Assembly: GCA_035772785.1 (NCBI GenBank)
Contig: JAOCPU010000065.1
Span: 62,001-126,000, forward strand
DNA length: 64,000 nucleotides
Direction: 5' to 3'
Origin: Phlebiopsis flavidoalba
Lineage: Eukaryota; Basidiomycota; Agaricomycetes; Polyporales; Phanerochaetaceae
A program made the translations under genes and the position numbers. Numbering within the stretch: the stretch's first letter is position 1; every line of letters begins with the position of its first letter. Below, one piece after another: positions 13,016 to 24,775 of this stretch. The notes beneath the pieces are model-generated. The model did not search any database, was not told where the DNA came from, and worked only from the letters and a program-made list of their open reading frames with translations.

Positions 13016-13509
13016 CAGTAGCTACACGAGCTGCTGTATGTGGATAGCTTGTGCGCGGAGACAGACGTACCACGCTCCTGCGCCGACTCACTAACAGTGG
13101 GGTGGAATACCGGGAGCCTGCACTCGGTCGGGTGAGGAATGGGAAACGTGTGGCGAGGAGCGGCGGAGCGGAAAGTGAGCGCGGAAGTGGGCTTGCTCGG
13201 AGATAGAACGCACTGGCGGCGTAACAGCAATACGATGTCACCTTGTAGTTAGTATATATCTCTTGAGGCTGTGGATTGCATTTTTTGAATCGAGCCGAGC
13301 CGCTTTGACAAGCCTGTTATCTGCGCATGGTTCAAACATCGTGGTTACAGTAGCTAGTGAACATGACGGAGTGGGTTACTACACGGACTCACAGCAGATT
13401 TACAGTAGATGTCAACTTCGCTATCCTAGTGATTCTCTAGTAGATTGCGACAAAAAAAAAAAATGGCATTGATTCGCTGCTAGACCGCGAACACGTCTAG
13501 ACTGGCTGA

Positions 13510-13545
13510 GACTTCAAGCTTCAAGCTTCAAGCTTCAAATTTTCA
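13510..13545. repeat. Short tandem repeat (TTCAAGC)n
   Basis: Four consecutive near-perfect copies of the heptamer CTTCAAG lie between the two duplication copies, preceded by a run of 13 A near 13452. No coding signal is seen here. Confidence 0.85.
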
Positions 13546-13987
13546 AACGCGAGATCCCTCAACCGGAGAAGGCCGAGGCATCATTGGTACAATCCACGTG
13601 ACCGCGTAGGCGCTCCAATCTAGATCCTGACTTCACTATCCAGATTCTGCATAGTTGGAAACCGCAATATCCGGAACTTGCAGATGTCCTGAAAGAGAAA
13701 TCCGCGCAGATTTCAACTACTTGAACTCCAATGAGCCACGTACACGATGTTCATCCTCACTCCTCTCTGGCACTCGTTATTCATTCACAGCCCACCAAAT
13801 ATTTGGAAACTCAGTTGGAAGAAGAAATTGCTATCTCTAACACGGACAGGCCGCAATTCGCTGATCTTCGCAAGTGTACTAGTTATACATTGCGACTGGC
13901 TTGCACTCGAAGCAAACAGCACGTCTTACAGCCCAGGGAAAATAGCTCTGGGGATCATAGTCCGCAGGCGGGAGATCGTTGCTTCTG

Positions 13988-14003
13988 CCCCCCCCCCCCC
14001 CCA
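13988..14003. repeat. Homopolymer run of 16 C
   Basis: A pure C run inside duplication copy 2, absent from copy 1. It is among the longest homopolymers in the window and the exact length should be treated as uncertain. Confidence 0.85.
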
Positions 14004-14219
14004 ATCGGGCGAAGTACTACGAGGGATGGCACTGCGAACACGCGAACTATGACGAGTAAGCAAACTGTGGTGAAGGAGTGGTTTGTCAAGGGTCGACACA
14101 ACAGCGTTCCCCATTGATTCCTCACCTTCTTTAATCGCAAGAATATAATCACAGTGGAAATTTCTACGCCAGGATTCTCAAAGAAATGGGCTTGCAGTCA
14201 CTGGAAGGGATTGTTGCTC

Positions 14220-16105
14220 CAGAGAGTCACTGAATGAACTTCAATCCCTGCATTACTGGAAGGAAAACAAGTCTAGAGCGTCCACGCACTTTGTCCCCCT
14301 CCTGCCGAAAAAGTTTACTCTCTGCCATCCATGATGCGCTACGGTACTCCGAAAATCTACTTCCCATGCTATACACTCCTCCCCCCGCCCCAGCAATCTA
14401 TCTCCCATCGGAAATAAACAATGCCGCATTTGTCAGCGCGCGTGCGAAACTTCCAGGATCCGTGTCAAGCGAGAATATCGAGACCAAGTCGACAGACCTC
14501 TATTTTTCGACCTCACTGGAATTACGTAATGACGGAGACGTTTGCTTCCTGGTCGAAACATCTGCTCTACTCCAAGCTTCATGGTGGCTATCTTCTGCCA
14601 TTGGGGCACCCTCACTGTCCGTGGAGCTGTCTCTTCAATCAGCGATGACATCGTTACTCGGCAGTCCCAGTTATCATCTGTCAAACATCCTCCACCTCCA
14701 AGCTCAAAATAGCTGACAGCGCGCGATTGGCTCCCCCCAGTGTCGACCGCGTATTGTCTCGGCTCCCAGAACCTCGTGCACTTGACCTTAAGCAACTTTT
14801 CAAGAGACTTAGAGGCATCACGACTAGTCAGCCCGCAATCTTCCTCGTATAACCATTGGCGGTTCTTCGAATCGCTCGCAAAAGTGTCCCTCGCTACGCA
14901 CTTTTAGGTCTATCTACACCGGACGAAGGCACGCCATTGACAGTGCTGCTAAAGCAAAGACCTGCCTGAGGTCACGCAACATATGTTCAGGGACTTCTAT
15001 GCCCAATTCAATAAACGCAGGACCTCTCAGACCTCATAGCCTGCTAATATTGCATTTGCAAACATGCGCCAAATTCTGTGCGGCCCGACTCTTCTAGCCA
15101 ACGCATGGCAGATGTCGGCATCGATTCCTCGTCGCGACCGTCTTGCTGGTCCTACATGTACCCGCCGCTGGGAGGACAGACACTACCCGATCGTTTCGGA
15201 ACGCCGTTTCCGAATGTTGGTGCCCATTTTCGGAATGTCATGACCCGGCGGCATCAAGTGGGCGACTGTTTAGTTCTATATATTCACGTCTGAAAACATG
15301 AAGTCTGGATCACTCACTCTGTGTTGTACTTATCAGACCTTTCGCACTCCGGCTCCACGACGCGTGCCCGACGGTACGTTCAAATGTTGTATTCCATAGG
15401 CTCCAGCCCACAAGTGAACTTCTGACAACAAGACCGGTCAGTATCACCATGGATCGACGTCCCAAAGTACCCACAAGCATGCGACATCCCACAAAGACAT
15501 GTTTGTTCTTGCGGTATATTTTATTGGTCTCTAATTTCTCCGTGTTGAAATGACCGGCCACCCGTATTTCGGCCTATCCTTGGCCTACTACTTTTGGTTT
15601 GGCACCACAAAGAGCTTATCAGGAGCACTTCCGACCAGAGTCTCGACTGCGGAATGGCACACGCGGAACTAGGCGAACAATACACGGTTCCAAATCCATT
15701 TGCTCGCGAGGATGAGAGCCACCTCCGCTGGATAATTTTTAATGAACCTTCAAGCCAGCGACACTTACCTCAAGTCTGAGCGGACCCGCGAGCCGGAACA
15801 CAAATCACTTCGACCTGATTTTTAGGAACAAGATTTTTGTTTGCGCCTCCACGCTATTAGAGAGAGATTGGGTGAGTCCAGTGCGGATACGAGCCGTGCA
15901 TTTCATAAACCGGCGGTTGATGGTCTCAGGTAGCCCTCTTACTACCATTCCCGCGGAAGTCGAGTGGGAGAGATTCGGGATTCGCTTTGGGGATCTTGTA
16001 TCCCACGAAAGATATGCGCCACTATCGTGGTCATGGACAGACAAGGCACCCAGACCTCCTCGGACTAAACGCCGTCACATTGTTGTCTTGAGACGTGCGT
16101 GATTG
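14220..16105 (+). pseudogene. Decayed F-box/LRR-like gene, duplication copy 2
   Basis: This is the homologue of the copy 1 gene. Surviving segments include KSLLSAIHDALRYSENLLPM followed by LYTPP (14310), VMTETFASWSKHLL (14529), LSLQSAMTSLLGSPSYHLSN (14626), and a C-terminal block VEWERFGIRFGDLVSHE (15961) that aligns with the copy 1 C-terminus. Frames change between blocks, so no intact protein can be read. The blocks show which parts of copy 1 were coding. Family assignment as F-box/LRR-like rests on the leucine-rich pattern only. Confidence 0.45.
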
Positions 16106-17110
16106 ACAATTTCATCGACTTCACAAACTCACATCCCCTGTCGATCGAGACAAGAAACATGCTTACATGTAAGTATTTGCTACCCCGCTCAGGATTGGTG
16201 ACTGGGTTAAGCTCTATGTGATTACACATACTCCTGATTATCGACTGAATTCGCTCTTAGATTGGCCTCTTCAACTATTCCAAGTTTGTCAAGGGAGGAG
16301 GTCAAGTCAAGGGGGGGGAAGGAGAGAGAGAAAAGCGGAGAAGAAGGGGGGGAGGGTTTGGGTCAAGTGGGGGCACTTTTGGTATCTGGTTCGGTGATCT
16401 GTTTGTTACACGGACGAATGGTGCGCCATTGTCATGGACGGACATTTAAAGCAATGGCTTCTAACGCGCCGAACATCGTCCGCATCGTCCGTACTAAGGC
16501 GTGCGCTGCTTATTTAGCAGGCTTGCCCACGTCGTTTTTTGAAAACATTTTTCCCACGCTTCCTCGACTCACGCCATGCATCCAAGAGCTCACGTAGCTA
16601 AATGCAGATGATTCAGAAGCATATGTACATACGGCAAGTAATACATGCTCAAGTGTAGTGGACGATAAATCGGTAGCCAAGCGACAAACCACAAGCCCAC
16701 CCTCACGGACCGCTTTCCACGCCACGAAACTCTTCACAGTACGGCTCATACGCTCATACGGCTCAAGCGACCACAAAGTCGCTGCTGCATCGCCCCCTGG
16801 CTCGCAGAGAGGCTAGAAGGCCGGCGCCACACTCGTGTGGACCCCCTCCATCCCCGTAAGACAGCCTCTAGCACGCTGACGCTGCGACGCTCGACCGCCG
16901 TGGACTCACGCACGCATGGTTGGGCGACAGCGGCGCGGCAGGCCCAGCCGCGCGCCGTCGACGGATTCGCTGTTCGCGAGCGCTTCGCCCATCTTTAGCC
17001 ACAGAGCTCCTCGGGAACTCGAGGCGTTCCGTGCGGCACGGGTGCGCGCACGAGTCGACGCCACTTAGCCTGAGATTCGCGTATGGTAGTCATTGTTGCA
17101 CGACGCTCGG

Positions 17111-19653
17111 CGAAGCTGTATGCTGTCTCCACCATCCACCCCTGACACCAAACATCCCAATCAGCACTCTGTCCCGACGCTTCGATAGAGGGTGAACCAC
17201 ACATACGCCCTACATGTGCCGGAAGCGAATCAAGCATCTTCGTCAAATCCCTCCCTCGTCTGGTCTTTTGCTGCTGCAGCTGCACGAGCTCCTCGTTGGG
17301 GCTGCACGCGGCCGCCGTGACCGGGTGGGCGCGGTGCGGCCCGCGCGCCCGCGCGCTGAATCGGTCTGGTTCCGCCTCCGCCGCGCTCCCGAGTGGTTGG
17401 CGATCCTGGTATACTGCGAGCAACATAAGCGCCACATCTCCTCGGAGCGCACGCGAGGATCGCCTGCACGCGAAGAACGCACGAGGTGCATGGTCAGCGT
17501 GCGCAAGGTCGCACTTCATGGTCTGCAGCCGGATTGATCGGCGCGGGTCGCGGCGGCGGGGGTGCGGTGGTGGGTACGGGGGTTGTTCGCCGGGCGAGGA
17601 GGCATTTGGAGGAGTGCGGCGATGGAGCGGCGGTGAGCGGCAGTAGGGGTTCTCCTGCACGCACGTGTTGTCCGCCGAACGAGGATGTATGGCGTGACAC
17701 CCGTTGGCGAAGTGTCTCAGCTATCTAGAGTTACGTATCTATTCGGGGTTTCCTGGGTGACGTAATTCGGGAGCGAATTTGGACATCACTGAGGAGTATG
17801 AGAGGGAAAAAACTGTGTGTGTAACCGTTGGCGTCTTTGTGCAGTGGGGAAGTATGTCTCGGAACCTAGATTTGGGAGAGAAAAGTTATGATGATTGGTG
17901 TATGGAAGGCGCGCTGATCTGAGTGTATGGAACGTACAATAGTGATAGGACCTGCCAAGGTCAATTCTATCACACGAAATAGAAATGGGTCAGCAACCAA
18001 TCAAATATCAACGAAAGTAGTGTAGTTCGTGTAGCCACGGCCTCCAGGGGAGTTAGATGTAGATGAATCGAGCCCCCCCCTCGCGCGTGCATTTGCGATG
18101 ATAAATAGCTGGCTCACGCAGAAGCGAGAATGGTGCGCACGTAGCGGCTCGAATAGCAGCCTTTGGTTTTCGACAGTCCGCAATTGTGACACCCCGCCGG
18201 CGTGTACCAGCAGTCCGCACTGGTCGGTTTCAGATGGCTTAGCTCGTATTCGCGAGGCGTACGGTGGTGGAGACACCGACTTGTAGTGGGATAACAGGCA
18301 TTGCCTGCCGGCGCGACATAAGACACTTAAACTCACAACACCGACCCTCCGAAGCCCGAATTATTGTCGCGATCTTGAGATTTGAAAGCGGCGGCGGAGG
18401 GTTTGCTCGGTTGTTAGACGAATAGTCAGATTGGTGGACGATCCGAACTGCGCGCCCAAGACCTTCACTCGGGAGGGACAGATTTGACGATCGAAAGGCA
18501 GGTCGGCAGAATCAAGCGGCGTCGGTCGGCCTGCACTCCTGACGAGTTTCCGGGGAATGTGAGCTCCCTCCTCAAAAAGCTTAATCAAGGTTAACATCAC
18601 CAGGCCCAATCAAGACGCGCCGGCATCACTCCACTTCTGAAACACGCCACCAGGTTCAGGACCCGATGGACTTCCTTACTGTGGTGGAAGGGGTCAAGTC
18701 TTGCCCCCCCACAGCGGCTCCGGAGTAAACGTACCTCCAATGAGGGCATACCCACTGTTGGGAACGAATAGCGTGGTGAGTACCGTCTCATTAGGTATTA
18801 AGTGGAAAGCAAAATGCACCTTGTCCTACGGGACACCGCGCACGCAATGCTGTTTCACCAATGCGTCCCCCCTGCGACATTGGCGACCAATCGTTGAGCA
18901 ATTGCTACAGTCGGGCGAACGGGCCCAGTGTGCTCACTCACACGTAAGTCAAACTCTTCGTCGTCTGTGAGAAAGGGGAGTCTTCCCGCCAGGACTACGC
19001 GTGTATAGATGAGATTGAGGTGATACCCCAATGGAGATACGCATATGCTTACAAATTGGCTTGAATCCATGTTATTCGCGACGAAAGTTGGGAAGATCCA
19101 GTTCTGACCAAGGTCAGGGTGTAATGGTACAACATCCCCAGACCTAAGGTTGATGGCATATCAATGAGCGAATTGAAATTATTTCGGAATTTTCGCACCC
19201 AACGAATTCTGTGGTCTGAATGGGCCTGATGACGCCCGGTATCTGACATGCGTTCAATGCGCAACATACCTTCCATTGCATCGCACATTCCAGTATCCAA
19301 GACCCCGACCCTGAGAAGACGTCAGGATAGGGAGTTTATCACGCGTGATATACAAGTTTACCGCACCAACCGAGGTCCAGCCTGATAAGTATAGATGAGT
19401 CCGACACGGTTCATGCACCAGAAGTATGGTAGATACAGACACTTTGCCCGGGGGTTCCGCACGCATGTGCCATGTCATCTTGCCACAAATGTCCCGAACC
19501 CACATGCCCTTCCCAGATGTCGCTGAGTGAACGTGAGGCGACATACCATAGACAATTAACGTTCAGACACACTTGTCAATAACATGGCGTTCGTAGCTTC
19601 GGGGGGTATGGGACCTCCTGGGGTGAACATGCATGGTTGCCGCTTCCCGTTTC
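17111..19653. other. No confidently identified gene
   Basis: A GC-rich segment at 17210-17660 has a 221-codon minus-strand frame (17660 to 16995) containing a glutamine run (VQLQQQKTRRGRDL) and a KMLDSLPAHVG segment. Plus-strand frames are also open there, so coding is unproven. From 17700 to 19650 only short frames without motifs are seen. Confidence 0.3.
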
Positions 19654-20702
19654 TCAGACCTCGAACTGATCATCGCGAGCCTTCATCTTCTTCTTGAGCT
19701 CCTCCAGTATTGTGCGGGTCCGGTGTCGAGAGAAGCATCTCTGCTGCAGGGTCCTCCTTGACTCTCGGTATGTTACTGGCGGGCTTCCCTGACTTGCTAC
19801 TTCGACTCTTCTTCCGGGAAAGAACAAAGTCTGTCCCTGCCTGCGGAGACTGATAAGAGCATTGCGAAAAGAGGGCTGGTGTAGACGCACCCCCATGATA
19901 GGACCGAAGCCCTTGAAACAGCGAAGAGTCGCGCTGGGACTCGGAGGCAGCAGACGAGCTCCGTGTCCTGCTGGCCCCGCGGTCAGAGATGCCAGACGAG
20001 GTCGACGGTCTCGAGCTTGGACGCAGTGCTGGCCGTTTATAGGCGGCTTGGGAGGACCCCGGTGGGTGCCACGCCGCGCAGGTCGGTCGTGTACGAGTCT
20101 GGCATAGCCGCGCTCGAGCTGGAGGGGCGTTTCAGGCGACGGAAACACGCGCCTGGTATTACTGGACGGCGGGCGGTGATGAGGGTGCAGGCCGCCAATT
20201 TGGTGGTGCGGCTCCGGCACTTCTTGGACGGACTCGATGGAGGATCGGTTGGGCCGGACCCTGGGGCGACCTCGGAGGGTAATGCGCTTCGAGCAGCTCC
20301 CCTCGGCTGTACTGGGGAAGAATGCGAACGCAGACGAGTGGGATGAGGGGCGAGCATATCTTGGATCTGGCACGGGGGATGGCGGGAAAGGTCGTTGCTT
20401 CTGCGAGCCGGGCATTCCAGCCTGATGACTATCTATCTTTGATGAACAACACGTACCGCAGAGAACGAGGTCGTCTGTGTGTCGTGACCGGGCAGTCGTG
20501 TTGTCCACGATGTTCGGGGCCCCGTTAGCCGAGGGCGAGTCGCAGCCAGAAGGGGGCAGCGTTGTCGCGAGGGGGACTTCTCGCCGGGGGGAAGGCAACT
20601 GCAGCGCGGGGAGCGTTGGAGATGGTGGTGGTAAGCCCGAGAGGACTGGGTGCACCGACGTCGAGGACGGCGGGCAGGACACTGCATCACACGCCGCCAC
20701 AC
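19654..20702 (-). CDS. Ser/Pro-rich, probably disordered protein of unknown function
   Basis: The minus strand carries a long low-complexity coding region read in more than one frame. The first exon is proline-rich (SGLPPPSPTLPALQLPSPRR). Next comes a probable intron with a GTACGT donor near 20457 and an acceptor near 20420. Then follow basic/serine-rich blocks: DPPSSPSKKCRSRTTKL, FRRLKRPSSSSAAMPDS, and in a third frame SRTRSSSAASESQRDSSLFQ and LSRKKSRSSKSGKPAS. It ends with a charged helix, LEELKKKMKARDDQFEV. The switch between frames, each giving similar Ser/Pro/Arg composition, fits the single-base indels seen in neighbouring genes. Such composition suggests a phosphorylated scaffold or regulator, but I recognise no domain. 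Confidence 0.5.
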
Positions 20703-20766
20703 GGTGTCTATGCGGGTTGACGGGCAGTCATGTGCTTGGCCCGTTTGATGAGTGCAGAAACGTTGG

Positions 20767-20925
20767 ATACAGTGCTTTGCATATGAAACTGGATAAAGTC
20801 GCGCGATTTTCGAAAATTATTTGGCTCGCGCAAACAAACCCATATATAGTAGCTGGGACGTCACAGGGCGTCGTCACAGCCGTTGAGCGAGCAGCAGCAA
20901 GCGTGACGGGCAATACAAGCAAAGA
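20767..20925 (+). repeat. Inverted repeat, left arm
   Basis: The arm starts ATACAGTGCTTTGCATATG and includes ATTTTCGAAAATTATTTGGC, then TATATAGTA. It pairs as reverse complement with 21723-21874. The first 90 bp are nearly identical; the inner part is more diverged (CACAGCC/GTGACAGCC and GCAAAG blocks). The frame along it reads LHMKL...FSKIIWLAQ..PYIV in both arms. Confidence 0.8.
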
Positions 20926-22488
20926 CATGTAGTATTGTGCTACACTGACTCTGCAGGCTCCTCAATCATAGTCGTAAGGATCATGTCGGTGTTACTTACA
21001 CATGGTATCCATTGAGTGATGAGTTCTATCGTCTTCCGCACTGAGGAATACGGACAAACGCGAAAGCAAGGAATGGTCACCGGGGGTAGAGTGACCACCA
21101 CATCTCGTACAATCCATTGGGCCTTGTGCGCGGTGTTTCCTCACTATGTGCATATATTTGCTGTGTTTTAGCGTATTGTATAGCTGAGAGCAGGTGTCGT
21201 ACGTGGGGAGTCGGAGAGCGAGAAAGTCGCGGATATATATTCCAAGCGCTTTGCCGACAGCGTCCGACACGGGGCGCTCCAACATATTCCTGCGCCCCGA
21301 CGCTCATCGAGAGCGTGCGGCCTCCACTGTCCCGACGTTTTACTACCTCATTCGACTTCTATCATACCATAAGAGCCATCAGACATTGACAATTACCTCT
21401 CGGCATCCCCACTATTACTCGGACCATCTCCCAATGACTCCAATCTTGAAGCTTGAAGGCTTGGTGGGTGACTCGAGCGGAAGCAATATCCCCGCAAACT
21501 TACTGGAGTGTGGCGGAGGTTCTGTGAGGCGCTGTATGTATACTGCTTGAGGTACGCTATCTTCTGTCTGATTCATTTGCTTCAAGACTGGTGAAGGCAA
21601 AGCCCTTGACCTCCTGAGGCTTGCCGGCAGGTAATACCCGGACGGTAAGCTAGGAAAGAACACTTATTCGCCTCTTTCATTGTTCATCGAGCTCTTCACT
21701 TCGTAAGAGCATGGGAATAGTCTTCTCTGCTTTGCCGTGACAGCCAAAGTGGCCTCCTTCATTTCCCTTGTGACATAGTGTGACGTTTTCGATACTATAT
21801 AAGGCTTTATTTGCGCGAGCCAAATAATTTTCGAAAATTGCGCGGACTCCAGTTTCATATGCAAAGCACTGTATGTCTCTCGGCCGCAGCGATAATAATC
21901 GCAGAGACTCGAACTTGGACGGGGTCAGTTGGCAAGTTTCCTATTCAGCGCCCTAGACAAAGCGAAGCTCCCGTGTCGGCTATCAGAACGTCCCTTGGCC
22001 TCTGACCGCCCCCGAGTCCAGCGAGCGCGTCGCCAGCCACGGCGACCGGGAGCCCTTCCACAGCTTGAGTTCGATGCAGGGCAATGTATCATCTGCCCAA
22101 ATCACCTCTGTTTCCATCGTAAGATATGCTCATGTACGTACAAATGACCTCTTGCAGCACCGAGGAACAATACTTTATCCACTCGCGCTGGACGAGCTGC
22201 ACTCGAGTTCGCCAGCGAGGTGATGAGGGAGAGGTTCAAGGAGCTGGCGGTCTCTCTTGCTCCTCGACGACGACAATGTCCCCTTGCCGATATGTTGAAT
22301 ACCCCCGGCGCGAGCTGCGTGCTTCCATCTTCTGCTACGAGAGACCTGTATTTGGGTTCTAGAACGACTCTCCTTTCACCACAGTAGAATGTTCATGCGG
22401 GGATCTCATTAAAGTATACACCTCTGCCGCTCATTGCCACCTTCGACGCCACCACTCTCTTCCTCCCCTCACCTCCTCGCGATTCACG
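20926..22488. other. Inverted-repeat spacer and CDC37 upstream region
   Basis: Between the repeat arms there is no recognisable gene, though a TATATAT stretch lies near 21232. From 21875 to 22488 only short frames occur. The last 100 bp (CCTTCGACGCCACCACTCTCTTCC and onward) is pyrimidine-rich and fits a basidiomycete promoter/leader for the gene starting at 22489. I avoid calling a start site. Confidence 0.35.
21723..21874 (-). repeat. Inverted repeat, right arm
   Basis: This is the reverse-complement partner of 20767-20925, with about 800 bp between the arms. The arms point towards each other. Each contains the palindrome ATTTTCGAAAAT and, 25-30 bp further in, a TATATAGTA element. I see no transposase between them. 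Confidence 0.8.
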
Positions 22489-24208
22489 ATGCCTCTCAAA
22501 CTATTCGAAATGGGATAACCTGGAGGTCAGCGCGATCCCCTTCAGCGTAACAACGTCCATCGATTTGACGGGCGCGCGAGCACAGCTCTCAGACGACTCT
22601 GACATCGAGGGGCACCCCCAACGTCGACAAGAAATCGCTCATCAGGTGCGTCGGCAGTCTGCTTCACGTCTCTGCTGCGACTCAGGACGACCTCTGCAGA
22701 TGGAAGCAGCGCGACATCCACGAGAAGCGCGAAAATGCGCAAGATGCACATTGCCCAGCTTCAGGCCGACATTGCCTGCAACGACGTGCTCGCACCACGC
22801 ATCGAGCAGATCACGGCCGACGTAGAGTCCAAGGGCCCTGCCGCGTTTTCCTCACTTGTTGAACGATTCAAGACGAATCCCTCGCCAGAAGCTCCGCCGA
22901 CGAATGCGCCGAATCAGAAGTCATACGATGAGATGCTGCTCGCATTGATGCTCAAGGTCTGGGAGGAGGCCAAAGAGGCGGGTGTAGGCAAGGACGATCC
23001 CAAGCTTGGGCGAGGCGTTGGTGAAGGGAAGAAAGAAACACAGTGTAGAGCTCAGCCAGCACCAAGAGAAGCTGCGCAAAGACCTCGTGCAGGAGGAGGC
23101 CGAGCAAAAGAAGAAGATCACAAGCGATGATATCCATGAAGGCTTCGAGTCGCATGTGAGTGCTTCTCATAGTAGGCAGACGTCTATTGACCATGTAGCG
23201 TGTAGTACGTCCCACCGAAACCTGCCCCTCCACCCATCAAGAAACAGCCTCGCAAGCTCGAAGACAACTGCTACCGAGTTTTGAGGTTCTGAACCCAAAG
23301 GGAGTGGCCGCCTCCGCCGACACCTTTGCCTCGTCTACCCTCCAAGTCGGTCGACGAGGAAATCGCCGACCTGCCAGAGCTCACTCCCTCACTCGAGGCG
23401 TTCTCCAAACTTCCCTCTCCGTGGCTACGAGCGATCATGGGAGTTCATCAAGCAGCACCGGGACGTCATCGTCCCAGGTGCTTCTGATGCACTCCTTGTA
23501 GCCGCATTCACGGCCCAGAGCGACGGCAAGGGCCCATACGCGAAACAATGCGTCCACCAAAGCCTGCTTCTGCAGTACTGCGACAAGCTCGGCAAGGACG
23601 GCGTCGCGATCTTCTTCAAACGGTACGCACCCTCTCATTTTGGCCGCTGAACCGCACTGACAGGCCACGCCACAGCATGATGAGCGGCGACCCGCGCGCA
23701 TCGATGGTGTTCGAAAAGGACGTCGAAGACACCTACGCACACCTCTGCGAGCGCGGCGGGTGCGCATCTCCAAGGCCGAAGACGGCCGCCGTCGCGGGGC
23801 AGGAGCAGATCCAGCTCGTGCCCGAGAACCCCTCGCACACGATCACGTTCAACGTGCCGACCGGGCCGCCGCCCGAGCGGCTCGAGCTCGGCGAGGGCCT
23901 CGAGAACGTCGACCCCGAGGAGGTGCGCCAGGCGCTGCAGATGCGCTGGGACGTCTTCCAGAGCTTCGAGCCCGGGATGCGCGAGGCGCTCAAGTCGCAG
24001 AGTCTCGATAATGTGAACAAGATCCTGGGCAATATGAAGGTCGAGGATGCGGAGGAGCTCGTCAAGATGCTCGATATGGCGGGTATCCTCAACTTCTCTG
24101 AGCACTCGATCAGGGACGAAACCGGGAAGGGTGACGCCGAAGAGGATGCCGACGAGGGAAGATGATGAGCCCGAACAGGATGAGGCTGGCAACGATGAAG
24201 TGGATTAA
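22489..24208 (+). CDS. Cdc37, Hsp90 co-chaperone for kinases (frame-shifted)
   Basis: Cdc37 delivers client kinases to Hsp90 in the cytosol. The N-terminus reads M-P-L, then NYSKWDNLE, the family hallmark; after an intron come LSDDSDIEGHPNVDKKS, with the CK2-type serine conserved in Cdc37, and RWKQRDIHEKR. Then follow KMHIAQLQADI, a helical segment to EEAEQKKKITSDDIHEGF, the Hsp90-binding middle domain (YERSWEFIKQHRDVIVPG, QSLLLQYCDKLGKDGVAIFF) and the C-terminal HTITFNVPTGPPPERLELGE and LQMRWDVFQSFEPGMREAL blocks, ending in an acidic tail (EQDEAGNDEVD). Introns are at 22526-22585, 22646-22699, 23156-23205 and 23623-23675. Reading needs removal of single extra bases at about 22498, 22615-22619, 22732-22735, 23008-23010, 23278-23281 and 24156-24158, all in homopolymers. 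The gene is normally single-copy and essential, so real loss is unlikely. Confidence 0.95.
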
Positions 24209-24775
24209 GGATTGGGTGCAGCAATAACGCCATGTCCGGCGCAAATGTAATGTACGATTTTGTCCCTATTGAGCCACATACTTTGATTGCAAATGCTGGA
24301 GTTTCGCTCGCTGTGTGCTCACCTGACTCGTAAAACCTTTCGTACTGACCAGTCCCCTCTGGAATATTTACACAGCTCTGTTACAGATGTCGCTTCCATG
24401 CGGCCGTCTCGAACTGCCAATTCAACAGTCATTCCCTGGCGGGGTCCCGTGCATCACGCTGTTCGTTCGTCAACCCAGTGCGCGCTGGCCCGTGTGCTTG
24501 GTGCGTAGTCCCTGGCGCTCATCTCAGTTCTCAGTTTGTTCACCGACCCCTTTGCATCTTAGTTCTCTGCGTTGGATTCCCGGAACCTGGGAGCTTGTCT
24601 CTCTGACAAGAACGTGGCGAGTGCCCGAGTCCGTTGGGTGTGGATAGTGATGCGGTCACCGATTGAGGCTACTCACAGTAGTAGGCTCCGCCTTGTCCCC
24701 GATAGAAGTCCGCGCACAGCAGAGCCTCAACTATCTGATTCCGCAAGGGTTTAACTAGCCCCTAGGGATAAAGCG
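24209..24775. other. CDC37 3' flank; no gene seen
   Basis: Short frames only. Probable 3' UTR of CDC37 followed by sequence with no recognisable coding blocks before the F-box-type paralogue. Confidence 0.35.

Larger units (their letters stand above)
9980..13060 (+). repeat. Tandem segmental duplication, copy 1
   Basis: This unit matches 13625-17110 in the same orientation. Paired landmarks are: CTATCCAAG-like (9993/13636); GCGACTGGC (10179/13890); GTCAAGGAGTGG versus GTGAAGGAGTGG (10289/14071); TGGAAGGGATTG (10381/14199); ATACTCCTCCC versus ATACACTCCTCCC (10542/14371); AGAGAGATTGGG (11988/15859); TTCGGGATTCG (12120/15974); CGGCTCAAGCGACC (12620/16760); and CACAGAGCTCCTCG (12842/17000). Spacing between partners grows from about 3.6 to 4.15 kb, so copy 2 has gained sequence. 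The copies are strongly diverged, roughly two thirds identical in matched blocks by eye. Confidence 0.75.
13625..17110 (+). repeat. Tandem segmental duplication, copy 2
   Basis: This is the direct repeat partner of 9980-13060; the matched landmarks are listed under copy 1. A run of 16 C (about 13988-14003) has no counterpart in copy 1, and a G/A-rich tract near 16300-16365 is also private to this copy. Confidence 0.75.

Noticed and set aside
13510..13545. CRISPR-like array from the repeated CTTCAAG units
   Set aside because: The units are contiguous heptamers with no spacers, in a eukaryotic genome; it is a simple tandem repeat.
20767..21874. LTR retrotransposon or intact DNA transposon interpretation of the repeat pair
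   Set aside because: The arms are inverted, not direct, and no transposase, integrase or reverse transcriptase motif lies between or beside them.
23635..24233. 185- and 166-codon minus-strand frames
   Set aside because: Antisense shadows of the CDC37 C-terminal exon, where plus-strand family blocks are unmistakable.
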